Below, one piece after another: positions 49,323 through 60,500 of a DNA stretch of 64,000 bases. Source of the stretch: Gordionus sp. m RMFG-2023 (lineage: Eukaryota > Nematomorpha > Gordioida > Chordodea > Parachordodidae); the NCBI RefSeq assembly GCF_954871325.1, contig NC_088776.1, forward strand, positions 59,482,954-59,546,953, read 5' to 3'. Position numbers and translations under genes: made by a program. Each line of letters begins with the position of its first letter. Position 1 is the first letter of the stretch. The notes under the pieces are model-generated. The model had not been told where the DNA came from. It was given only the letters and a program-made list of their open reading frames with translations, and did no database searches.

Positions 49323-49451
49323 TATTTATAAATTTTTGACTTTAGACGCACTCATAAACTACTAGGATTATTTTTTTAATATTATGCAATCAAGCTTAGT
49401 AAGTAGGCCATTATTTGTCTTACTTTTTTTTAAAGATATTGATTATCAGGC

Positions 49452-49881
49452 TAGTGATCTGCATCGGGTCTAATTTTTAAAGCCCGGTCCGGCCCGAACT
49501 TACTTTTAAAAAAGTTTTGCCGGCCCGACCCGGCCCGAACCCGATATTTTAAAAAAATTTACCCACCCGGCCAGGCCCGAATTAATTTAAATACAAAAAT
49601 TAATTTTTATAATTACTTAAAATATATTAGACATATGTTATATATAATTTAGTTTCAATAAATTAAATCAAAAATTTTATTTTACACAAAAAATTAATTA
49701 TAAATTTGATAAATTTAGATAAAGTTAATAAAATTTCTAAGGTCCGACCCGACCCGTCCCAAGTTTTTTTAAAAATATTAGGCCCGGCCCGAACTCGATT
49801 ATTTTAAATAGAATTAGGCCCGAACCCGACCCGAATCCCGTTCGGGCCGGGCCGGACAAGGCCTAATTTTGTAGATCTCTA
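49452..49881. mobile_element. GGGCC-rich hAT MITE, right palindrome arm
   Basis: Mirror copy of 46,155-46,625, duplicated with the arm rather than inserted independently: the flanks TTATCAGGC and AAATCAAGC are the arm sequences themselves. Confidence 0.65.
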
Positions 49882-50149
49882 AATCAAGCTATGTACGTTA
49901 TCATATATCAATGATGATTTAAGAAAGTAAAGTAGCCCAAATTAAAATTTAATAAGCTTTGCATTAAAATGATTATCTTTAAAGCAGAGAATATAACAAA
50001 AATCATGGACTATTTTGACTGCAATATAAAACATCTGTTGTAGTATTATTCTAAATGTTCAAATGAAATCCATGACCAATCTTCTTTTTTTTTAAATGGG
50101 TAACCCAATATTTTTGGAAGGTCTTAATCTTATTTTGACTAATGTTGGA

Positions 50150-51490
50150 ATTCATAAAAAAAAATTGGCAAAAGATATGCATAGTTTATTTTCTTAGATA
50201 AATGGTGATGTAAAATTGTCAATAACAATGGCCACAATTGCCCTGTGAAATTAATTTTTAAATTGACTTTACGTAAAATCTAAATATTTTATTTTTATAA
50301 TTTTTTAAGTAGTTTAAACTTTTGTAAGATTTATTTTGACAAATATGAGAATTTTTTTAGTTAGATTAGGAGAGACCCATAATTTTTCTAAATAATATTT
50401 TAATATGAAAAATATATTTTCTGACGATTCACAAAGATTTAATATATATATCTTTTTATTTAAAATAGTTTTGGATAATTTTAAAATGGTAAAACACTAA
50501 AATATTAAAACTACTATATAAAAATATGTAAAAATTTATAAAATGACTAAATAAAAAAAAAATATATTATATATTAATAGTATAAGGCTCGAGCTTAATT
50601 TAAAAATGAAAATGTACCTAAAAAGCAAGTATAATTGTGTTCAAAAATTTCCATTTGAAGTTTTTGTTTAAGAAATACTGATTCGCGGTTTTCCTTTGTT
50701 ATTTGGCAATTTTAAAAGGAGTGGAGAAAAAAGTGTAAATAATTTGTTTATTGATATTGTTTTTAAAATAATGTAAAATATAAGGTGAGTTTTTTTTTTA
50801 AATTTTTATTAATTAAAAATAAAGTTGCAATGTTAAAAAAATAATGGAAACACAATATGTAAAAATGAATACTGCAATTCAATGTAGGACCTATGGATAA
50901 CCCATTGGCCAAAGCCTAGGTGGAGCTTTCAAATCAAATTGCTGGTAGGTCTGGGATAAAAGACAATATTTCATTGACAAAATTCCTATGCGGTCAATGC
51001 CTAGATTCCAACGGTCACCACAATTTCCACAATTTCGTTTGACCAGTTATTTATGCTTGTTATGTCAAAATCAAATTAACTTTAGATCAATCTTCCATAA
51101 TCGAGTGGCAATACAAGGAATTAAAGCTGATTAAGCCATATCTCGAGCTACCCCCAATTTCATGATGTTAAGAAGTCGTCGATGCCAATAGTGTAGGAAA
51201 AAAGTTTCAATATGGAAAAATTCCGATGAAAAAAATACATGAACAAAAGGTGCGAAGACCAATTGTGCAAAGACCAATTGTGCCCAAGACTAATGTGTTT
51301 TACTGATAAGGGGAAGAATTCGCAGAAATTGCCATTAATGAAGTGAATGAATAAGAGAAATTTTTTGTTAAAAATAGTTTTTTTTAGAAATATTTATAAT
51401 ATGAAATGAATAGTTTATATTTTTTAAATAAATAAAATATATATTTAGATATGTTTAATAGGCCTGAGAATACCTCTGAAGAATAAGGGA
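50150..51490. other. AT-rich unique DNA, no gene seen
   Basis: A less AT-rich patch at 50,880-51,300 ('gcctaggtggagctttcaaa', 'caaaggtgcgaagaccaatt') has no frame I can support. Nothing else stands out. Confidence 0.4.
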
Positions 51491-51501
51491 GGTGTTCTAA
51501 G

Positions 51502-51701
51502 TAGTGTTGTTAAACGGCTCGTTTTGAGTCGATTTTTAAAAACGGCTAACTCAATGTTTTATCCGGAAGAATATTACGCAAGTCTGAATATTTTTGCTCA
51601 TAGATGGCTCAAAGGTTTTAAGAAATCTATTAGGGTAATCTCTAGGCTTAAGCACAATTTTTCTTGCTAAAATATTGAGAACGAGCAGTTTAACAACACT
51701 A
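51502..51701. mobile_element. hAT MITE, TAGTGTTGTTAAACGGC family
   Basis: 200 bp, ends TAGTGTTGTTAAACGGCTCG and TTTAACAACACTA. Target duplication GTTCTAAG / GTTCTTAG (7 of 8). Confidence 0.85.
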
Positions 51702-51709
51702 GTTCTTAG

Positions 51710-52890
51710 TATATTTTTTTGGTTTTATTATTTGTATTATTATGATCATTATTATTGATTATTATTATATATTTAAAAAAAATGCATTATAAAAAAATAA
51801 AGATACTTATTTTTTTTGTTGATAAAGTGTAAATCGTAATTTTATTTTTTTTAGAACTATCATAAAAGATTTATTCTTTTGGAATAATCATAAAACTGAT
51901 TAAAAATAGAAGAGCTTGAAAATTTTCAAATGATTCCGAAATTTCAGTTATTCCAATAATATCCACCTGTGCAGCTTGCATTATCCTTCTTCAAAAAATT
52001 ATGATCTCACGTTTGCAAACTTAATGGCGATCCTCGTAAAGGCTTCTTCCTCAGACAGAGACTGGCAATAACTATTCTTAAAGCAAATTATTTAAGGTTC
52101 AATGACAGTATTTTCTCCAAAGAACTATGCTAGACTTATACTCTTCCTTTCTTAATTCATACACTATATCTTATTTATTTTTTTTAATTCTGGATTTGTT
52201 TTTTTTATATAATCATATATTTATTTTTATAACATAAATAATGTATATTTTAAATATTTATAATCCAAAATTTTTCTTATTGTAATTTATAAATATTGAA
52301 TAAAATTATCTAGTTATATATGATAAAATGTTGATTTAGTTAAGGTTAAAAAAAACAAATAAAATAAATTTAATAATATAATTTAAATTCTTAAAATATC
52401 TATTAAATAAACTGAAAAGCACAAGCAACATCTATAAGGATCATAGAAGTAAGAACTTTAATGTATTTAGACATAATTGAATATTGAATCCTAATTTAAA
52501 ATTCGATATTTAAGACTCATCCTATGGTTTGCCGTTATTTATATTTCAGGTATAATTAGTTTTATTTATTGATTAGAAATTCTAATGAATTAGTAAGTAA
52601 TAATTACGTCTAACATTGTTCATTGCTTCTACAATTTTCCTTCTAAATCTTTTTTATTTTGCAATGATGTTTTTCTTTAAACTACCTACCAAACTGAAGC
52701 TTTAAAAAGTATGAAATACGCATTAATTTTTGACATAAATAACAGGGATAATGCTTTCAAATCTTTGGATGACTTTACGCCTGAGATGTGATATCATAGT
52801 TTGTATTTGTGTAATTCAGTTACATTTTTTTGTTGTTGGCTAAATTGATTATAGAATAAGGAATTAAATATTAACGTAGAAGAGATATGT
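51710..52890. other. AT-rich DNA, no gene seen
   Basis: No supported gene, repeat or RNA. Confidence 0.45.
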
Positions 52891-55436
52891 TATATCTTTT
52901 TTACATTCTCCGTTCTAGCATGATGCTAATTTTGAAAATTTTTTTTTTTACCAATTATTCTCTTCCCCTTTAATCCCGAACAGAATAAAACAAAAAAATG
53001 TTCTAATATAAAGTCTTACTCAATGGTTTGGTATGATTTTATAGAAACTTGGCTAACTTCATACTTATAAAGGAACAAGGTCTTAGTTTTCATTTGTTTA
53101 AAACTCAGTTTTATTTTGTGGTTTTAAATTTGATTAAAAAATTAAAAGTACTAGTCAGGTACCAAATGTCAGCATATGCCGGGTATATAATTTTTTTATA
53201 AAATATTTTCAACTAGCATTATGCCAAAATTTGCCTACTATCTTACCAAACGGATTATATTAAATTGTGCTCGAACATGGATAAAATTTTCAGAATAATG
53301 CTTACAGTTGCTTCTTATCGCAAGGTTGGCCTAAATTTTGTTATTAATAATTATTACATTTTGTGCTGGTTAGGGGTACTATGCTATACCAATTCAAGTC
53401 AGACTCTAATATATCACAAAACATTGGCATATTTTAGAATTAGTATACTTACAATTGTTCAACTTTAGTAAAGATGATATAAGGGTTAATAACGGTAAAA
53501 ACAATAATATATATTAATTCCTTTACAGGAAGGGACTTTGTCGAAACCCGAAAATAAAATTTACGGGCGAAGCGCCACAAAAAATTTAAACCTCCCTCTA
53601 CCTCCCACTCTCCCCCGTGGATAAATTCTAGCTCCGGCACTAGCTAAACAGATATTACCTAGTTATCTGATTTGCAACAAAACATGGCATAAAGGTTTGG
53701 CCTTAAAATTAAAGTAGATAGAGGCAAAGGGAAGATAAGATTTGTCTTTCTTTTGGTGAAATCTCGATGTATATATAATATTTTTGATGAAGTTTCAATT
53801 TTAACAGAAAATTGATTAAATTGAGGTTTTTGATACTATTTTAAGAAATAGGAGAAAATAGGAGATGGAATAAAGAAAATTATTTTCCTAATATTCCTCC
53901 ACTGCTCCGACAATATTTTAATTAATGGGCATGGACGCAAGTCAAAGCAAACTAATATCAAATTTATGCTTTGAAAATAACAATCAATATAATTTAATAA
54001 ATCTATCAACATGTGATCTGATTTCTTCAAGCTTTAATACAAATTGAATTTCATGATATCAAATTATATCAATATCATTTTTCGAAGTAGTGCATAAAAA
54101 TATTAACATAGTTAAATAATTTTTGATTTTTTTTAATACAAAGAATTATGTTCTATTGTCTAATTTTAGAAAGGTCTTTCTTCTGATGAGTTGTCATTTT
54201 CAAGCAATTCTTACTTTTCACTAATCACTTATGATTGGCTCCTTTAACTTCATAAAATCTTACTTGATAGTGAAAGTTTTTTTTATAAAATATTTTTTTT
54301 AATCTACATTTTTTGATTATCTCATTTTATTATTTAATGTATACGAATGGTAAAAATATTTTCAACATTGGACAGGTGACCGGTAAGTTAAAATATTTTT
54401 AAAGTAATGGCCGGGTGTGAACGGGGGTTTGATACTTTTCAAGCGAAAAAAACAATAGTTTTATTTTATAATATTGCATATTATATATGCTTAATTAAAA
54501 ATACCATAAAATAAATAAATAAAAACCCAAAAAGCCTTTTAAATATTTTTCTGTTAACATTAGGCGGGCCAGTTAAACAAAAATTTATAGATTAAATTGG
54601 CGGGTGGGTAAATTTTTTTTAAAAAGAAATTTATAAGTTGGCGGAATTCATTAAAACGAGTGCAGACCTCTAGCATACTTGTTTAAATTGAAAATTCCAT
54701 ATCTATAATAGTTAAAATTCTACTAAGAATAGGAGTTAATGCATATAGGTTAACTTGTTTTTAGATTTAAACTTGTAAAATATTTCTCTATGCCTAAATT
54801 AATTCCTGTATAGTATTTCTAAGGGTTCCTTACAACCTGACTAGACAAAGTCTATCTTAGTAATTAGTCTCTAATATTTAATAGCCATTAATAATTTAAT
54901 TTATAACAATTATTAAAAAATGAATTTATTTACAAGTGAATTATAATCTATCCTATAGGGGAAAATTTAATAAATTCATATAAATATATTCAACATTATT
55001 TTTTTTTTACATACGGATATTGCTGTGAAAATTAATAATAAATCAATTATTTAATTATAAGCAAATCATTTTCTTTGAATTGTATATTTTTCTGAAGTCC
55101 GTTTGCCTAGATTGATTTTAAAATAATATAAATATTAAATGTAATCAGATTACCACTAATCGTATGAAGTGTGTGAATATTATTGAAGTAGGAAACTCTT
55201 ACCACTCATGAATGTAAGAGGAGAGGGGGGCGTCACACCCTTATTACAATAAAATAGGAAGGGAGGGGAGTGGTGGTAGCAAAAATTATTTATAGGGTAG
55301 AAGTGGAAAACATTTTATAGGGGTAACTTTGTCATGACTGGTGGGGGTATGATGTAAAAACTGTCTGAATGATGATGTTTATTAAATATTTCTATTTTAT
55401 TTTTAAAGGTTAATTTTAATAAATATAAAATACTCT

Positions 55437-55508
55437 TTAATATCCACTAGGGATTTTCATGCCGTAAAGAGGATTGAATTGACGGTGACAGCTGGCGTAA
55501 CGCTCACA
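55437..55508 (-). CDS. candidate terminal exon, copy C
   Basis: Same CERNASCHRQ...IPSGY stop frame as A and B, unchanged. The upstream frame is closed soon after, as in A. Confidence 0.33.
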   Translation of the reverse strand, partial: CERYASCHRQFNPLYGMKIPSGY

Positions 55509-55679
55509 TACTTTATTTTTTGTTTCCAATATATAATAATTTTTTCAAAGTAAATACAAATAAATTAAAAATGAGTAAAAAAAAAGGAAAAAGACTCCAC
55601 CAAAAAAATAATAAACTGCGGAGGAAATAAAAACAGCTAAGAAAAAAATTTTCAAGGAAGAAATAGCTTGTATGGGGAT

Positions 55680-57165
55680 TGAAAAACAAAGAAAAACTTT
55701 GGAGAAAATAATCTTCAATAGGAATAAAAAAAAATTTTTTTTATATATAATATATTTATTTTAAAAAAAAATAAAATAAATATTGTGCAAGTATATCTTA
55801 GAGGGGGAGGGAAGGGATAGATAATTAGTCATCTAAGTAGAACCTAAAGAAAAAAAAATGGTTTCTGGAACAGGTTTCCAAAATTTTATAACTGGACTGG
55901 TTAAAAATCTAGGAGATTTTCTATTCTTGAAGAATTAATTATTTATTAAATTATTATTTACGATTAAATAGCAAATATTCTGCTAGACATATGACGATCA
56001 TTACCACCTCCCTTCCCGATCTTTGCCCTAATCAAAAAAAAATATATATGTACTCTTGCTCACTAGATTATATTTTTATTTAACTAACTCGCTTATAAAT
56101 TGCTAAAACGCTTTAGACGAAAAAGATATTAAAATCGTAATTTGGAAGAATTGAATGGCGATTTCAACTAATTTCGAAAAATTATTTTATGTAACAGAAC
56201 CAAATTACGTTTGAAAGGTATATATAAAATTTATTTTCTGAAAACTTTTATTTTCCTTCAGAGTTTTTTTTTCCCCCACTTGATTTTTTTCTTGGGATTT
56301 CGAATTATAGAATATAATTTATAATTATTTTATCATCAATTTAAAAAAAAAGATTTTTTATTCAATTTTGTGTTATTTATTTAATTGTTTATATCTATGT
56401 TTAGTTAGTGTAAAATATTTTTTTTTTACAGGAACGCTTATCCAGGGAGAAATAAAAGCAGAGGAAATCAAAACAACTGGAAAAAAAAAATTTAAAGGAA
56501 AAAAACACTTGTGTGGAATAATAAGAAAAACTTTGGAGAAAATAATCTTCAATAAGATGTTTTACGGGAATTGAATATGTATATTTATTTTAAAATAAAT
56601 ATGATATGATATAACTAACTTCTATAAATGTTAAATAATGATAGGTTCGAAAAATTTTATAACTGGGCTAGTTAAATATCTAGGAGATTATCTATTTTGA
56701 ATAATAAATGATTTAAATAATTATTAGGACCTTTTTATCATTTTTGCCTTACGATTAAATAGCAAATATCTACTAAAACGAAAATGTCTCGACATATGAT
56801 CTTCCTCACCTCCTCCTTTCTCATTACATCTTTACTTTACAGCGAACTAACTAACTCACTAACAAATTGCTAAAGCGACTTAGAGGAAAAAATGTTTAAA
56901 TCGTAATTTGGAAGATATAAAAGGCTAACTTTATGTATACAACCTAAAAATTTGAAGTGTATGTAAAATATATTAAAACTTTTTTTCCTTCACAATTTTT
57001 ATACATTCCAGTGGATTTTTTACCAGGATTTCGAATTATAGAATATAATTTGTATATTCTTTTTTTTAAAATAAATATGAAAAAGATTTTTAATTAGCTA
57101 TTTAATTCATTTATTTTTATCTATGTTTAGTGTAAAATATTTATTTTTTTCTAACAGGAACGCTT
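55680..57165. repeat. tandem duplication 3' of exon 3 in copy C
   Basis: Unit 1 about 55,680-56,435 and unit 2 about 56,515-57,160 share 'tctaggagatt.tctatt', 'acgattaaatagcaaatat', 'catatgacgatc', 'ggatttcgaattatagaata' and 'ctatgtttag..tgtaaaatat', each ending in a T-tract and ACAG before GAACGCTTATCCAG. A and B have a single unit. Confidence 0.7.
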
Positions 57166-57348
57166 ATCCAGATATATGGATAAAATTGCGATCATAGGCT
57201 TTGATCCTTTAACAAACAACCCTCATTTTAAGCTTTATTTTAGAAAACTTATTATAATTGAACTTACATATGGTTATTTTGTATAGTCAACATAATTATG
57301 ATATTAAAAATGAATTTAATTATATTCGATTTCACTAACAAATTTTAC

Positions 57349-57518
57349 ATTTAAGGTTTGCGCAATTGTCCTAACAGCGGTCAATATTGTAATTGACCAT
57401 CCCCTATAGTTTCCAAAATCTAACGTGGTATTCCTAGTTATAGTTACTCTGTTTGCAGCCGTTGTTTGCATCATAGAACCCATTGTTACGTTTGCAGTTG
57501 AAAGCATTGGAGGCGTTG
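57349..57518 (-). CDS. exon 3, copy C
   Basis: Phase-compatible open exon with the donor GTAAAA; LDFGNYRGWSITI retained, with Lys to Arg the only change in the block. One codon shorter than B in the variable stretch. Confidence 0.65.
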
Positions 57519-60500
57519 CTCCAAGTATATTTGAAACTATAAATGGTCATTAAATATATTGAAGATAGGTGATATTCTGGTTTAAATTTAATTTATTTAT
57601 TTGTCATTTTACCAATTGAATTATTCCCGAATAAACGAAACGATAACATCATGCTACACGGTACACTTTGGTCTGTTATAGTATATATAGCCGTTTGAGA
57701 CATATTTAGCTCTAAATAAAATTTAATAATGTCAATTTCATTTTTTAATCATAAATTTAAGAATAAAAACTATTTTTTTTTATTATTAAAATGATAGAAT
57801 AATCTTTAATTAAATAAAAGATAATATTATGAATATTATTAAGAGAAGCTGAGCTGTTTTACATCCCCACATGGGATTCGGATAGGGACATATCATGTAT
57901 ACTCCTATATTAAATATTAAATACAGATACTTTTTTTGAAAAAAAGGTTAAATTATTTGTATTTTAAATACAAAAAATAAAAGCATATCCTCAATTTATC
58001 AGGGATTTGAAAAATACAAATATTAATAATCTATTATATATAATCTCCATAATCATAACACGATCGTTCGTATCTCCCTAATGGATTTTAAATTAGGAGA
58101 CTATATAGTGTAATGTTAATTTTATCTCCATAATAAAAACACCATCGTTTTCGTATCTCCCTAATGTATTTTAAATTTAAGGAGACTTAATAGTGTAATA
58201 TTAATTTTATCTCCATAATCAAAACACGATCGTTTTCGTATCTCCCTAATGTATTTTAAATTTAAGGAGACTATATAGTGTAATTTTAATTTTATCTCCA
58301 TAATCAAAACACGATCGTTTTCGTATCTCCCTAATGTATTTTAAATTTAAGGAGACTATATAGTGTAATGTTAATTTTATCTCCATAATTAAAACACGAT
58401 CGTTTTCGTATCGCTCTAATGTATTTTAAATTTAAGGAGACTATATAGGGTAATGTTAATTTTTTGCTCTCTACGAGAATCGAACACAAGCCTCCCGTTT
58501 CAAAGGCATATGTTTTACCGCATGCATCAATTTGTATAAATAAATTTAAAATATTAATGATATATATATTAAAGTTTCAAAGGTGTATACTTTACGCATG
58601 CATTAATTTGAATATAATCAAATTTAAAATATTAATTATTTATATATAATTCTACCGTCTATTATTATTACCATACTAGCTGTTGTGATTGAAGGGTAAT
58701 TATTTAGTTTGTGTGTATGGTATTAAATATACTTTATTTAAATAAAAATATTAAAATTTAAGAGTAAAAGAGTAAAAGAGGTAAAATTGTTGCAATGTAT
58801 TCTGTGAGCATGTATTAGAAATATCAAAATTTAAAATTGTGATGGAAATCATATTGGATAAAATTTTTAAGATTTTTGAATTTTAAATATGTGCTATAGA
58901 TTGGTCTGAAATTTTTTTTGCAAACATAGCCAGGCCTGATCAAAAAACCATGTCCCATGCAACTTTCATAAATTAATTAATAGTTGACATTTTTTAAAAT
59001 TTTGCCTGTGTAATGAATGCACTGAATTCACACCTAATATTATACATATTCCTGAATATTTAGGGGAAAATAAAATCATTTGGTTTGTTTAAAATTTAAA
59101 TTAGGATATATTTTCAGAATGGTACTTTAATATGTATTCATGATTTTCATATAAATACCAGGAGCTCACCAGTAGAATCATAGTAAATCAGATTTACCCT
59201 TCATTTGATGATAATTTTAAAATTAGACAGATTTAATTCTTATAAACCCCTTACATCAGACCTATTTTTCTGGATCAAAATAAATTATTTAGGTTTTCCT
59301 GGGCTTGGGAAATATTTTTTACCATTAATATGGACTTGGACACAGCTTGAGAAACATTTTTCATAATTATTGTAGTCTAAGATTCCTGAAAATTTTTTAA
59401 TTTTAAATATGGGCTAGAAGTTGGCCTTAAAATTTTTTTCAAAGACATGGCAAGGCCTGATCAAAAACCAAGGCCCATGCAACTTTCATATTCTGATTGT
59501 ATTTTTAAATGCATTGTGACTTCTTATATATTTTATTTCAGTCCTCAACTATCATATTTTATGGTCTTTTGCGGGTTTGAGAAAACCAAGTGTGAGGATC
59601 TGGCGTAGGAATTTTTATAATATTAGGCATAGGTGTAATATTTAACACAGAATATTTATATGGCCCTCAGGTAAAATCCAATTTAAATATATTTTTATGC
59701 AAAAAAATAGTATTCAATCTTAGTCTTAATGGGTTGGCCTTGGTTGGGGTGAGCTGGGTTAAAATAGACTAAAAAATAGATATGGTTTTTAGAGATTTTC
59801 CTATCTCCAGGCTTGGATAAAAATTTAAATTACTATCAATTGACCAGGTTTGAGAAAATTTTTTTATAAAATTATTATGGGTTGAGCTGGGCTTGGAAAA
59901 TATTTTTATAAATTTTATTGGGCTGGGCTTGGGAAAAATTTTTCAAAATTATTATGAGCTTGGACGCTTGAGAAATTTTTAATTATTAATTATAGGTCAG
60001 ACATTGGCCCAAAATAAACTTTTTTGCAGGCCTGGGCTTGACCTGATCAAAAAACCAAGGCCCGTGAAAATCTGAATTTTGATTGTGTTTTTAAATTCAT
60101 TATGATTATTTAAATATTTTATTTCAGTTCTTAACTACCAAAATTATTATGATCTTTCATTGGGCTTGGAAGAATTTTTCATAATTAATGGCTTTGGACT
60201 TTGCCAGGGAATTTTTTTAAATATTAAATATTAAATATTAGGTATAAGTAAATCAGTAATATTTAACAAATAATACTGGTATTATCAAGTAAATGCTTTA
60301 TGTTTATTTTTACTCAAACCATAGCACTTAGTTTTAATGGATTGAACCTGGCCTGAAGGGGGAGGGGGTAAAAAGAATAAAAATTGTATATTATTTTCAA
60401 ATAACAGGTAACATCTAGCATAAAAGTAAGAAGAAAATTTTCATTCCCCGTCATTTTTGACCGGCTTATCTACTAGTTACATTATAATAATTGAATTAAA

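Larger units (their letters stand above)
45873..50142. repeat. large imperfect palindrome
   Basis: Left arm 45,873-46,757, right arm 49,323-50,142, matching base for base with few differences ('agtttatgagtgcgtctaaa', 'caagctatgtacgttatcat' and their complements). Each arm contains the same GGGCC-rich MITE. The 2.6-kb spacer holds repeat R copy 3, a coding-like fragment and a hAT remnant. The left arm is also the upstream region of gene copy B and resembles 11.7-12.3 kb of A. Confidence 0.88.
58030..60476 (+). mobile_element. Helitron 2 (non-autonomous)
   Basis: Starts TCTATTATATATAATC after A. Ends with a hairpin-forming CCCCGTCATTTTTGACCGG shortly before CTAG, followed by T. Left and right flanks rejoin to give the intron 2 sequence found in copy B ('aaatacaaatatt..aattga.ttaaaaa'), so A and B preserve the empty site. 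2,447 bp, no Rep/helicase. Same family as Helitron 1 by its 3' end and internal text. Confidence 0.87.

Noticed and set aside
58043-58464. CRISPR-like array of five regular repeats
   Set aside because: The 85-bp units are contiguous without unique spacers and lie at the 5' end of a Helitron: a minisatellite.
58469-58560. tRNA gene on the minus strand
   Set aside because: A box B-like arm is present but the anticodon, D and acceptor stems do not pair; at most a tRNA-derived relic.
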